DNA of 10,913 nucleotides from an uncultured Kiritimatiellota bacterium (GCA_934654805.1 CAKUGW010000107.1:1-10913), one strand, 5' to 3'. Positions 1 through 10,883 are shown, counted from the stretch's first letter. Translations and numbers: made by a program. Notes: generated by a model from the letters alone, not told the origin.

Positions 1-19
1 CCCCCCCCCCCCCCCCCCC
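1..19. repeat. 19-nt poly-C homopolymer at window edge
   Basis: The window opens with 19 consecutive C residues, followed directly by ordinary mixed sequence. Because it sits exactly at the edge, it is most simply a contig-end or polymerase/assembly artefact. A genuine homopolymer tract cannot be excluded from the sequence alone. Confidence 0.9.
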
Positions 20-87
20 ATCACGCCTCTTAAGATCTGCTGACAGCACACCTCGCGCGTCGTCTTCAAATTCCAGAATCCCTTTTT

Positions 88-123
88 AGAACCCCAGCAA
101 ATTTCAGAACCCCAGCAAATTTC
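88..123 (+). repeat. 18-bp tandem duplication in the uvrA leader
   Basis: The unit agaaccccagcaaatttc occurs twice, perfectly and back to back (88-105 and 106-123). The second copy ends immediately before the AGGAG Shine-Dalgarno of uvrA. The rest of the leader (20-87) shows no convincing promoter; ctgaca at 40-45 could be a -35 hexamer, but nothing resembling TATAAT lies 17 bases downstream. I see no LexA-type operator here. Confidence 0.85.
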
Positions 124-128
124 AGGAG
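124..128 (+). promoter_or_regulatory. Shine-Dalgarno of uvrA
   Basis: AGGAG lies nine bases upstream of the ATG at 138, an ordinary spacing. It fixes this ATG as the start; the encoded N-terminus also aligns with the start of the UvrA family. Confidence 0.85.
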
Positions 129-137
129 AAATCGAAA

Positions 138-3572
<3,435 letters not shown>

Positions 3573-3592
3573 CCCACGAGACAGCCTATTTT

Positions 3593-3601
3593 TGGTATAA
3601 T
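3593..3601 (+). promoter_or_regulatory. Extended -10 promoter of the C10 peptidase gene
   Basis: TGGTATAAT is a perfect TGn-TATAAT extended -10 element (TATAAT at 3596-3601). No good -35 hexamer lies about 17 bases upstream, consistent with an extended -10 promoter. Expected initiation near 3608 leaves a leader of about 20 bases containing only the ribosome-binding site. It lies 20 bases after the uvrA stop, in the only AT-rich gap between the two genes, so the peptidase gene is probably transcribed on its own. Confidence 0.7.
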
Positions 3602-3617
3602 TCAAATAATTTTGAAT

Positions 3618-3622
3618 AGGAG
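3618..3622 (+). promoter_or_regulatory. Shine-Dalgarno that selects the start of the C10 peptidase
   Basis: AGGAG lies seven bases before ATG 3630 but only one base before ATG 3624 and downstream of TTG 3612. It therefore supports 3630 as the start. That start also gives a clean signal peptide beginning MKRQVLLMVLL. Confidence 0.8.
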
Positions 3623-3629
3623 AATGCCC

Positions 3630-6600
3630 ATGAAGCGTCAAGTTCTTCTCATGGTATTGCTGTCGCTTGCCTTTCAGGCGTCGGCCGTGCCGGTTTCTGC
3701 CGAACAGGCGAAAAGCGCCGCCCGCGCGTGGGTGTCGCGCGGCGGCACGCTCGGTGCGCGTCTCGGCGACGCCGTGGCGCGCGCGACCGCGCAGACGCTG
3801 CCGAGCGGCACGACGCTCTATGCGGTTCGGATGTCCGGCGGCGGCACGGTCTTCCTCTCCGCCGACACGGAGCGGGAGCCGGTCATCGCGTTCTCCGGCG
3901 AGACGGCGGACGATGAGACGATAGATCCGGCGAGTCCGCTGTGGGCGCTCTTGAGCCGCGATGCGGAGGTGCGCGCGTCGGCGCCGGTCTCGTCCGTGGC
4001 CGCGTCGGCTGCCCCCGCGGCGGCTTCCGCCGCGCCCGCCACGCCTGCCGCCGCGCGCGCGGCCGACAAATGGGCGGCCTTGCTCGCCGAAGGCGCGGCG
4101 CTGGAGGATGCGACGATTGCGCGACCGGCGCGGACGCACCTCGCCAACCCCGGCGACCTGCGGGCGGGCCCGCTTGTGCAGTCGAAGTGGAATCAGGACG
4201 TGGCGGCCGGCAAGACGTGCTACAACCGCTTCACGCCGACGCTTTCGGACGGCAAAAACGCCGTCTGCGGCTGCGTCGCGACGGCGATGGCGCAGGTCAT
4301 GCGCTACCACGGCTACCCGACGGCTTCCGTCGCCCCCGTCACGCGAAAATGCTATGTCCAGGCCGCGTCGCGCGGGCGCGCGTCCGTCACGAACCTGACG
4401 ACGCAGGCGGGCGTCTATGACTGGGCGAACATGCCGCTCGTGCCGGCGGACGGCGTGACGGACGCGCAGTGCGACGCCATCGGCAAGCTTACGTCGGACG
4501 CCGGCATCTCCGTCTGCATGGGCTACGACCTGGGGTCGGCGGGCGGCAGCGGCGCGTTCATGTTCAACGTCGCGAACGCGCTCACGGACGTCTTCGGCTA
4601 CGCGAGCGCGGCGTACTACCAGGCGAAGGAGGTGTCGGCGAACGCGGGCGTGCTGCAGCGGGCGATGTTCTCGAACTTCGACGCGGGCTTCCCGGTGCTG
4701 ATGGGCATCAGCGGCGACGGCGGCCATGCGATCGTCGGCGACGGCTATGGCTACAACGGCGGCACGGTCTACGTTCATCTCAACATGGGCTGGTCCGGAC
4801 AGTCCGACTACTGGTACAACCTGCCGGACATCGACACGTCGAGCGGCTATCACTTCACGGTCTTTGACGATCTCGTCTTCAACGTCTTCCCGACGTCGGC
4901 GAACGGCGCGTCCCAGGCGACGCTCGCGGGGCGCGTGACGGACGATGCGACGAACGCCCTTGCGGGCGCGGCGGTGCGCGTCTATGCGGCGGGCGCGACG
5001 ACCCTCGTCACGAACGGCGTGACGACGGCGAACGGCGTCTACGGCTTCCTGCTCCCCGCCGGAACGTATGACGTCGAGATCGAGCGCACGGGCTGCCCCG
5101 TCGAGCGGCTGGCTGCGGTTCGGGCCGACGGGACGGTTTCGTCGACAACGACCCTTTCCGGGTGGATCGACCAGTCTCTCGACTGGTACGAGACATACAC
5201 GGACATCCCTGTCGTGACGCGCGTCGGCAACGCCTGGGGGAACGACGCGCAGGTCGTCGATCCCCGTGCGCGCATTGTCCTCGGCGTGGTGACGAACGTC
5301 TACGCGACGCTCGACAAGGCGATTGCGGCCGCGAAGGCGGTTGTGTCCGCCGGCGCGCCGGGCGTCCAGGTCGAGGTTCTCGAGGCGCTTCCGCTCGATG
5401 CGACGGCGACGATTGACTTCCCCTGCGCGCTGACGGCGGTGGGGACAGACCCCACGGCGATGCCGATTGTCCGCAGCGGCCATGCCGCGCTGGCCGTCGC
5501 GGCGGACGGGACGCTCGCGCTCTCCAACGTGACGTTCGCGACGCAGGCCTCGACCGCCGTGACGGTGGCGGACGGCGGGCGTCTCGTCATCGCGACGGAC
5601 GTGGACTTGGGTGTGCCGTCGTCGGTCGCGGCCGTCAGCACGGCGACGTCGGATGGCTTTGTGCTCGCGGCGGAGTTGGCGAACGGCTTCGCGATCGACT
5701 GCGCGGCGGCGCCGGACGTGAACGGCGTTTTCGGCACGGCCATCTGTGACTACCTGACGGCCTCGAACTGCGCGGCGAAAATCGCCAACGTCCGCGACAC
5801 GCTTGGCGAGACGCGCGGCATCGCCGTTTCGGAGGGCGGCGCGGTTCTCCTGAAGTGGGGCGAGATTCCCGTGCCGCTGAGCGAATCGGTCGGCTATTTC
5901 GTGGACGCCTCCGGCGCGACGAATGCGGCGGCGAGGCTGGATCGCCTGTTCGAGAAGTTCCAAGCCATGCAGGCGTCCGGCGCGGTGGGCGCGACGGGCG
6001 AAATCGTCATTCGCGATGGCACGGGGGCGGCGTTGACGCGACGCTTCGCCGTCTCGGGTGACCTGACGATCCGCGGCGAGACGGACGGCCTGCCGTTCGG
6101 GACGTTGGCCGCGACGGCGGGCTTCGACGTCGGCGCGAACGCGACGCTGAACGTGCGGGGCCTGACGTTCGACGGCTACACGGGCGACTCGCTCTTCCGG
6201 GTGGTCGATGGCGGTGCGCTGAACCTGACGGCATCCGAACTGCTGAACCTGACGGGCACGAACCGCTACTCGGCCGCCGTCGCCGTGCTGCGCGGCGACG
6301 TGAGCCTGACGGACTGCGTGATCTCGAACTGCACGGCATCCGGCCGCTACGTCAATGCCTACGGCGTCACGAAATCGATGGCGGCTTACGGCGGCGGCGT
6401 CTATCTGGAGGGTGCGGGCTGTTCGCTCATGCTGTCGAACAGCACCGTGACGGCATGTTCGGCGGCGACGTATGGCGGCGGCGTCTACGCGAAGGCCGGC
6501 GCGGCTGTCGCGCTGGCCGGGGCCTTGAACGTGACGGGGAACGTCTCGGCAGGCTTTGCCGCCGCCGACAACCTCCACCTGTGCGAATCGGCGGAGAAGA

Positions 6601-8579
6601 CGGCGTCGCTGGCGTTGGCGGATGCCGTGTCGGGGGCGGTCGGCGTGCGTTGGCGCGCCCAGTCCGGCACGGCGGCTCGCGCCGTCGAGGGCGGTGCGTT
6701 CGCGACAGGCGAGGAGGCCCTCTTGGCGGCCTCGGCGCCGGCTTTCGCGAACGATGGGGACGCGGCGCTCATGGCGGCGGCGGACACGGCGGCGGGCGCG
6801 CTTGTCTGGGCGGCGCGTCCGACGGGACCGCAGGAGGTCGATCCGACGGTGGCGACGGCGGCCGTCATCCCGTCCGGCGGCGGCGCAACGCGCCATTACG
6901 GCAGCTTCGCGGATGCGGTGGCGTCGCTGACGGGCGATGCGACGGTTCAGCTGCTGGCGGACGATGCGCTGGAGGCGGACGTCGCGATCTCCAATGCCGT
7001 GACGCTCTGTTCGGCGAATGGCGACTGGACGCTTTCGCGATTTTCGGCGCAGGTGATGACGGTTGCGGCGGACGCTTCGCTGACGGTGTCGAACCTGACG
7101 CTGTCCGGCGGTTCGGGCACGTTCCTGCGCGTGACGGGCGGCTCGCTGACGCTGCAGGACGGTGCGGCGATTTCCGATGTCTACGGCGCGGCGACGCGCG
7201 ACGCCAGCGCCGTCTGGGTCGGATTCGGCGGTACGTTCGCGATGGAAAGCGGCGCGTCGATCACGGACTGCATGAACGCCTACCGCACGGCGGGCAACAC
7301 GAACAAGGTCGGTTGGGGCGGTGCGGTCTGCCTCGAGAAGGCGACGGCCTATCTGCGCGGCGGAACGATTACGCGCTGCTCCGCCTGGATCGGCGGCGGC
7401 GTGATGGCCGGCAACGCAAGCGCGGTCTACATCTCGGGCGACATGCGGATTGACGGGAACCGTCAGCTGGAAGAGGAGAACGGCGTGGTGCAAGAAGGGG
7501 CGACCGACAGCAACCTGGCGATTTCCGACAACTCGCGCCTGTATCTCGCCGATGCGCTCTCGGCGCCGGTGGGCTATACGCCGGGCGTCATGGTCTCGTC
7601 GAACGTCTTCGGCTTCGTCGCGACGAATTTCTCCGGCACGGCCGCGCAGATCGCCAATTCGGCGCACAACTTCACGCACGACCTGACGGGCGACGTCGGC
7701 TTCGCCGTCACGGGCGGCGGCGCGACCCTGCTCGTCTGGAGCGATGCGCTCGATGCGGGCGGCAAGGTCACGGATGACGGGAAGACGTATGCGCCGGTGC
7801 CGGGCGGCGAGACCCTGAAGACGGTCCTCGCGGACGTCGTGACGAGCTTCGTCTACGACGGCACGGCGAAGGTCTGCCTGTCGTCCGACCACGGCTACGT
7901 CCTCACGTGCGCCGCGCAGACGAATGCGGGCACGTACACGGCGACGGCGACGCCAAAGACGGGCTTCACGTGGGAGGACGGCACGACGGCGACGCGCACG
8001 ATCAGCTGGACGATCGCGAAAGCCGTCTACGACATGAGCGGCGTCTCGTTCGCGGACCAGACGTTCGTCTACGACGGGAAGCCTCATGCGATCGAAATCG
8101 CGGGCACGCTCCCGAAGGGCGTCACGGTCGCCTACACGATCGCCGACGCGGCGGGCAACAGCCAGCCGGGCAACAGCCAGTCGGCGGTCGGCGTCTACAC
8201 GGTCACGGCGACGTTCACGGGCGATGCCGTCAACTACGAGCCGATTGGTTCCCTGTCGGCGACGCTGACGATTGCCGAGAAGGTCGATCCGCCGGAGCCC
8301 GACCCGCCCGCCGTCACGACGAACTATCCGACGCCGATTGCGTTCCGCGCGATCACGCGCGTCTCCGAAACCGAATGGTCGCTGGAGATCACGAACCGCG
8401 TGCCGTGGTGCCACTATCGCCTCCTCGCGACGGACGACCTGACGAAGGGCTTTGTCACGACGGGCGCGTGGGAGCAGGCGGCGGCGGAAGCGGCCCCGGT
8501 TTGGACGACGAACGTCATCACGACGGGCGGCGCGCAGTTCTGGAAGGCCGAGGCCAAGGAAGGCATCGTGGTGAAATGA
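3630..8579 (+). CDS. Secreted C10 (streptopain-like) cysteine peptidase with long beta-helix/Ig-like C-terminal region
   Basis: This 1649-residue protein is probably exported: residues 1-19 form a signal peptide (MKRQVLLMVLLSLAFQASA, cleavage likely after ASA). Residues about 21-115 resemble the Spi/SpeB propeptide, followed by an Ala/Pro-rich linker (116-145). The peptidase domain covers about 180-420, with catalytic Cys215 in CGCVATAMAQVMRYHGYP, His366 in GGHAIVGDGY, and the downstream HLNMGWSGQSDYWYNL segment that matches the family's HVNWGW region. Residues about 430-500 look like a carboxypeptidase-regulatory-type beta sandwich. From about 540 to 1370 there are two related right-handed beta-helix-like regions with YGGGVYLE, YGGGVYAK and WGGAVCLE repeats, reminiscent of autotransporter/Pmp repeats. 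Two MBG-like units follow (about 1400-1550), each containing a 'FVYDG' motif, then a Pro-rich hinge and a final beta domain (about 1565-1649). Substrate and surface anchoring are unknown; the peptidase call is firm, the tail assignments less so. Confidence 0.88.
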   Translation: MKRQVLLMVLLSLAFQASAVPVSAEQAKSAARAWVSRGGTLGARLGDAVARATAQTLPSGTTLYAVRMSGGGTVFLSADTEREPVIAFSGETADDETIDPASPLWALLSRDAEVRASAPVSSVAASAAPAAASAAPATPAAARAADKWAALLAEGAALEDATIARPARTHLANPGDLRAGPLVQSKWNQDVAAGKTCYNRFTPTLSDGKNAVCGCVATAMAQVMRYHGYPTASVAPVTRKCYVQAASRGRASVTNLTTQAGVYDWANMPLVPADGVTDAQCDAIGKLTSDAGISVCMGYDLGSAGGSGAFMFNVANALTDVFGYASAAYYQAKEVSANAGVLQRAMFSNFDAGFPVLMGISGDGGHAIVGDGYGYNGGTVYVHLNMGWSGQSDYWYNLPDIDTSSGYHFTVFDDLVFNVFPTSANGASQATLAGRVTDDATNALAGAAVRVYAAGATTLVTNGVTTANGVYGFLLPAGTYDVEIERTGCPVERLAAVRADGTVSSTTTLSGWIDQSLDWYETYTDIPVVTRVGNAWGNDAQVVDPRARIVLGVVTNVYATLDKAIAAAKAVVSAGAPGVQVEVLEALPLDATATIDFPCALTAVGTDPTAMPIVRSGHAALAVAADGTLALSNVTFATQASTAVTVADGGRLVIATDVDLGVPSSVAAVSTATSDGFVLAAELANGFAIDCAAAPDVNGVFGTAICDYLTASNCAAKIANVRDTLGETRGIAVSEGGAVLLKWGEIPVPLSESVGYFVDASGATNAAARLDRLFEKFQAMQASGAVGATGEIVIRDGTGAALTRRFAVSGDLTIRGETDGLPFGTLAATAGFDVGANATLNVRGLTFDGYTGDSLFRVVDGGALNLTASELLNLTGTNRYSAAVAVLRGDVSLTDCVISNCTASGRYVNAYGVTKSMAAYGGGVYLEGAGCSLMLSNSTVTACSAATYGGGVYAKAGAAVALAGALNVTGNVSAGFAAADNLHLCESAEKTASLALADAVSGAVGVRWRAQSGTAARAVEGGAFATGEEALLAASAPAFANDGDAALMAAADTAAGALVWAARPTGPQEVDPTVATAAVIPSGGGATRHYGSFADAVASLTGDATVQLLADDALEADVAISNAVTLCSANGDWTLSRFSAQVMTVAADASLTVSNLTLSGGSGTFLRVTGGSLTLQDGAAISDVYGAATRDASAVWVGFGGTFAMESGASITDCMNAYRTAGNTNKVGWGGAVCLEKATAYLRGGTITRCSAWIGGGVMAGNASAVYISGDMRIDGNRQLEEENGVVQEGATDSNLAISDNSRLYLADALSAPVGYTPGVMVSSNVFGFVATNFSGTAAQIANSAHNFTHDLTGDVGFAVTGGGATLLVWSDALDAGGKVTDDGKTYAPVPGGETLKTVLADVVTSFVYDGTAKVCLSSDHGYVLTCAAQTNAGTYTATATPKTGFTWEDGTTATRTISWTIAKAVYDMSGVSFADQTFVYDGKPHAIEIAGTLPKGVTVAYTIADAAGNSQPGNSQSAVGVYTVTATFTGDAVNYEPIGSLSATLTIAEKVDPPEPDPPAVTTNYPTPIAFRAITRVSETEWSLEITNRVPWCHYRLLATDDLTKGFVTTGAWEQAAAEAAPVWTTNVITTGGAQFWKAEAKEGIVVK
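8151..8180 (+). repeat. 15-bp tandem duplication in the second MBG-like unit
   Basis: Two adjacent 15-bp units (8151-8165 and 8166-8180) differ at one base and encode a doubled GNSQ motif (AGNSQPGNSQ) within the peptidase's Ig-like region. It is in frame, sits in a loop and probably arose by recent slippage. Confidence 0.8.
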
Positions 8580-8597
8580 GCGAGTTGCGGCAAGGGA

Positions 8598-8616
8598 AAT
8601 CGCGTGAAAGGCGATT
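8598..8616 (+). other. Stem-loop after the peptidase gene
   Basis: AATCGC (8598-8603) and GCGATT (8611-8616) form a perfect 6-bp stem with a 7-nt loop, 19 bases after the stop codon. No T-tract follows (the next bases are gggcctcgc), so it does not qualify as an intrinsic terminator. It could protect a 3' end or be incidental. Confidence 0.4.
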
Positions 8617-8620
8617 GGGC

Positions 8621-8652
8621 CTCGCGTCCCTCAAGCCCCCTCGCGTCCCTCA
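8621..8652 (+). repeat. 13-bp direct repeat upstream of recA
   Basis: ctcgcgtccctca occurs exactly at 8621-8633 and 8640-8652, a 19-bp period, within the 135-bp gap before recA. This gap runs from purine-rich (8580-8610) to pyrimidine-rich (8618-8655), the same polarity as the uvrA insertions, and related gtcgcgtccc and agcgacgcgagg strings occur in insertions 1 and 3. The remaining part (8672-8714) is AT-richer. I see no strong promoter hexamers and no LexA-type palindrome there. Confidence 0.75.
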
Positions 8653-8714
8653 TGTCAACGACAAGCGACCCTTGAATTCCAATCTGAATCTAAAACCTCA
8701 AGAAAACCAAGACC

Positions 8715-9755
8715 ATGGCAGAGAAGAAGGCAGAAAAGGCTGAAACGAAGAAGTCAACCGGCAACACCGCGCTGGACGCGGTGATGAGCCAGATCCGCAA
8801 GGAATTCGGCGAGATGTCGATCATGCGTCTCGGCGACAAGGAGATCGAGGAGATCCCCGTCATCTCGACGGGCGCGCTCTCGCTCGACCTTGCGCTCGGC
8901 GTGGGCGGCCTTCCGCGCGGACGCATCGTCGAGTGCTACGGACAGGAGTCGTCCGGTAAGACGACGCTCACGCTGCACGTCGTCGCGAACGCCCAGAAGG
9001 CGGGCGGCGTCGCGGCGTTCATCGATGCGGAGCATGCGCTCGACCCGACGTACGCGAATAAGATCGGCGTCGATCTCGACAACCTCATCGTCTCGCAGCC
9101 GAACTCCGGCGAAGAGGCGCTGACGATCTGCGAGCAGCTCGCGAAGTCGGGCGCGCTTGACGTGATCGTCGTCGACTCGGTCGCGGCCCTGACGCCGCAG
9201 GCGGAAATCGACGGCAACATGGGCGACAGCCACATGGGCCTTCAGGCGCGCCTCATGTCGCAGGCGATGCGCAAGCTGACGGCGGTCGTCGCGCAGACGA
9301 AGACGCTCATCATTTTCACGAACCAGGTGCGCGAGAAGATCGGCGTCATGTTCGGCAACCCCGAGACGACGCCGGGCGGCAAGGCGCTGAAGTTCTACGC
9401 CTCCTGCCGTCTGCAGGTTCAGCGCATCGGCGCAATCAAGAACACGGCGGGACAGGTCGTCGGCAACCGCACGCGCGTGAAGGTCGTGAAGAACAAGGTC
9501 GCGCCGCCGTTCACCGAGGCTGAGTTCGACATCCTCTACACGTGCGGCATCTCCTACGAGGGCAGCGTCCTCGACGCGGCGCTCTCGCGCGGCATCGTCG
9601 AGAAGCGCGGCAGCTGGCTTTCCTTCGGCGACTCGCAGCTTGCGCAGGGCTCGCTCGCGACGATCGACTACCTGAAGGCCAACCCCGAGGTCACGCAGAA
9701 GATTGTCGACCTCGTGAAGACCACCCCGATCAACCCCGCGCTGAAGAAGAAGTAA
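8715..9755 (+). CDS. recA: Recombinase RecA
   Basis: RecA forms ATP-dependent filaments on single-stranded DNA, catalyses strand exchange and stimulates LexA-type self-cleavage. At 346 residues it has the usual family length and no insertions. Visible motifs: Walker A GQESSGKTT at 76-84 (Gln in place of the common Pro at the second position), IDAEHALDP at 103-111, Walker B DVIVVDSVAAL at 149-159, the loop L1 region EIDGNMGDSHMGLQAR at 164-179, and the loop L2 region FTNQVREKIGVMFGNPET at 201-218 leading into PGGKALKFYAS. The N-terminus is Lys/Glu/Ala-rich and the C-terminus ends in three Lys, rather than the acidic tail of E. coli RecA. The ATG has no recognisable Shine-Dalgarno, only an A-rich leader. 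The next gene's first ATG is six bases after the stop, so the two may share a transcript. Confidence 0.98.
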   Translation: MAEKKAEKAETKKSTGNTALDAVMSQIRKEFGEMSIMRLGDKEIEEIPVISTGALSLDLALGVGGLPRGRIVECYGQESSGKTTLTLHVVANAQKAGGVAAFIDAEHALDPTYANKIGVDLDNLIVSQPNSGEEALTICEQLAKSGALDVIVVDSVAALTPQAEIDGNMGDSHMGLQARLMSQAMRKLTAVVAQTKTLIIFTNQVREKIGVMFGNPETTPGGKALKFYASCRLQVQRIGAIKNTAGQVVGNRTRVKVVKNKVAPPFTEAEFDILYTCGISYEGSVLDAALSRGIVEKRGSWLSFGDSQLAQGSLATIDYLKANPEVTQKIVDLVKTTPINPALKKK

Positions 9756-9761
9756 GCGGCA

Positions 9762-10604
9762 ATGGGCGTCAGCCCGCTAACGTCGGCCACGCTTCTTCAG
9801 GACCTGGCCAGCGATTCGGGCGACGAGGGCTTGTCCCGTGCGACTTCAATTGGCGTGCCCTCGCCCTGCGCTTCGGACGACGAGGGCTTGTCCCGTGCGG
9901 CTTCAGTTGGCGTGCCCTCGCCCTGCGCTTCGGACGACGAGGGCTTGTCCCGTGCGGCTTCAATTGGCGTGCCCTCGCCCTGCGCTTCGGACGACGAGGG
10001 CTTGTCCCGTGCGGCTCTTGCAAAAGAGCCGTACCCCTCGGCCGCCGCACCGTCGCGCGCGGCCGAAGAAGAGGCCTGGCGCGCGGCGGTCTTTGAAATC
10101 GCGCTTCAGCAATATCTCGCGGACGACACGGTTCAGCCGCGCACAAAGCAGGTCTTTACGCGGCTCGCGCTGAACGGCGAGAAGCCGGAGACCGTTACGG
10201 CGTTTCTCGGGCGAGGCGGCAGCGGCGAAGTCTATCGCGTCGAACGCGTCGAGACGGGACAGGCCGCCGCGCTCAAGGTCCTCATGCCCAAGGCGGACGC
10301 GACGCCCGAGAGCCGGGAGACGGCCAACCGCCGCTTTGTCCGCGAGGCCGAGTTCTTGGCGCAGAACGCCTATTCGTTCTTCCCGAAGTTCTACGCGGCG
10401 GGCGAGACGAACGGTTGTCCGTATGTCGTGATGGAGCTGCTGGACACACGACCGCTGCCGAACCGCGACCGTGCGGTCGCCGCGTTTCTCCGTGAAATCT
10501 GCACGGCCGTGCGCACGCTTCACCGTCGGGGCCCTGTGCATCGCGCCATCAAGCCGGCCAACATCCTGTGGCGAACGTGCGGCTCGGCCACTGCGTCTTC
10601 CTGA
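9762..10604 (+). CDS. Truncated Ser/Thr-kinase-like protein, catalytic Asp missing
   Basis: The 280-residue product carries the N-lobe and the start of the C-lobe of a Hanks-type protein kinase. It shows a glycine-rich loop GRGGSGEV at 150-157, the ATP-binding Lys172 in ALKVL, a helix-C Glu in RFVREAEFL (191-199), a hinge after YVVMELL (221-227), and a catalytic loop VHRAIKPANILW at 259-270. The HRD Asp is Ala262 (codon GCC, one change from GAC), and the frame stops ten residues after the catalytic loop, before any DFG or APE motif. It is therefore inactive as read, and probably a decayed or frameshifted gene. Residues about 19-84 come from a 57-bp tandem array, so the true start is uncertain; the only in-frame ATG upstream of the kinase domain is at 9762, with no good Shine-Dalgarno. 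Lies six bases after recA. Confidence 0.65.
   Translation: MGVSPLTSATLLQDLASDSGDEGLSRATSIGVPSPCASDDEGLSRAASVGVPSPCASDDEGLSRAASIGVPSPCASDDEGLSRAALAKEPYPSAAAPSRAAEEEAWRAAVFEIALQQYLADDTVQPRTKQVFTRLALNGEKPETVTAFLGRGGSGEVYRVERVETGQAAALKVLMPKADATPESRETANRRFVREAEFLAQNAYSFFPKFYAAGETNGCPYVVMELLDTRPLPNRDRAVAAFLREICTAVRTLHRRGPVHRAIKPANILWRTCGSATASS
9815..10016 (+). repeat. 57-bp tandem array, about 3.5 copies
   Basis: Units begin at 9815, 9872 and 9929, with a partial unit from 9986 to 10016. They are almost identical (three variable positions seen), which suggests recent duplication. Each complete unit contains a 7-bp inverted repeat cgagggc ... gccctcg (for example 9824-9830 and 9857-9863). The length is 19 codons, read in the kinase frame as SDDEGLSRAASIGVPSPCA-type repeats. 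Because the start codon of the kinase gene is uncertain, the array may be translated or may be an intergenic/leader repeat. Confidence 0.92.
10012..10031 (+). other. Perfect 8-bp hairpin at the end of the 57-bp array
   Basis: CGGCTCTT (10012-10019), loop GCAA, AAGAGCCG (10024-10031). GNRA-type tetraloops such as GCAA make stable RNA hairpins. It overlaps the last bases of the truncated fourth repeat unit. No T-tract follows, so it is not a standard terminator. It could mark the boundary where the array was inserted, or act in the mRNA. Confidence 0.6.
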
Positions 10605-10879
10605 ACCGGACGCGCAAGCCGCCGGAGCAGGCCGCGCTCTTCTATTATCTGCAGGGGCAGGCCTATCTCAACTTCATCGACCGCGAGCCGGACATCGGGA
10701 TGTGGGGCGAGATGGGCGACTACTTGGAGATCCACGACATGCGGATCAACGCGCTGGAGTTCGGCGGCCCGACAACGTACAAGGGCCTGAACGAGAAGCG
10801 GCAGACGTGCGGCGAGAGTCTGCGCCCGCTCCAAAAACACACCGCCGCGTCCGGAACTAAACTTGGATTCCAGAACTAA
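10568..10879 (+). pseudogene. Frameshifted downstream fragment, probably the rest of the kinase-like gene
   Basis: From about 10570 to 10845 a different frame shows the strong third-position G/C preference of the neighbouring genes, while the kinase frame dies at 10604. Reading across the switch (one base lost, or two gained, between about 10572 and 10600) would give KPANILWRT followed by VRLGHCVFLN. That places a 'G-x-x-V-x-L' strand where kinases have the segment before DFG, but DFG itself is not recognisable and only PPEQ faintly recalls the APE motif. The rest (YYLQGQAYLNFIDREPDIG and onward) matches no family I recognise. The last 12 or so codons (GTKLGFQN) are AT-rich and probably lie beyond the original gene. 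A separate small gene starting at GTG 10568 is the alternative, but it has no ribosome-binding site. Confidence 0.4.
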
Positions 10880-10883
10880 ATCC
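10865..10883 (+). other. Short inverted repeat in the 3' tail
   Basis: GGATT (10865-10869) and AATCC (10879-10883) can pair around a 9-nt loop. The 8-mer gaactaaa also occurs twice nearby (10854-10861 and 10873-10880). There is no T-run, so a terminator call is not supported. The remaining tail to 10913 is AT-richer and shows no gene. Confidence 0.3.

Noticed and set aside
40..68. sigma70-type promoter for uvrA
   Set aside because: ctgaca at 40-45 is acceptable, but the hexamer 17 bases on (tcttca) does not resemble a -10 box.
3612..3629. Upstream starts for the peptidase (TTG 3612 or ATG 3624)
   Set aside because: AGGAG at 3618-3622 lies after the TTG and only one base before ATG 3624; ATG 3630 has the correct spacing and gives a normal signal peptide.
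8598..8616. Intrinsic terminator after the peptidase gene
   Set aside because: The stem is only 6 bp and no T-run follows.
9815..10016. CRISPR array
   Set aside because: The units are contiguous 57-bp repeats with no unique spacers between short repeats, and no cas genes are present.
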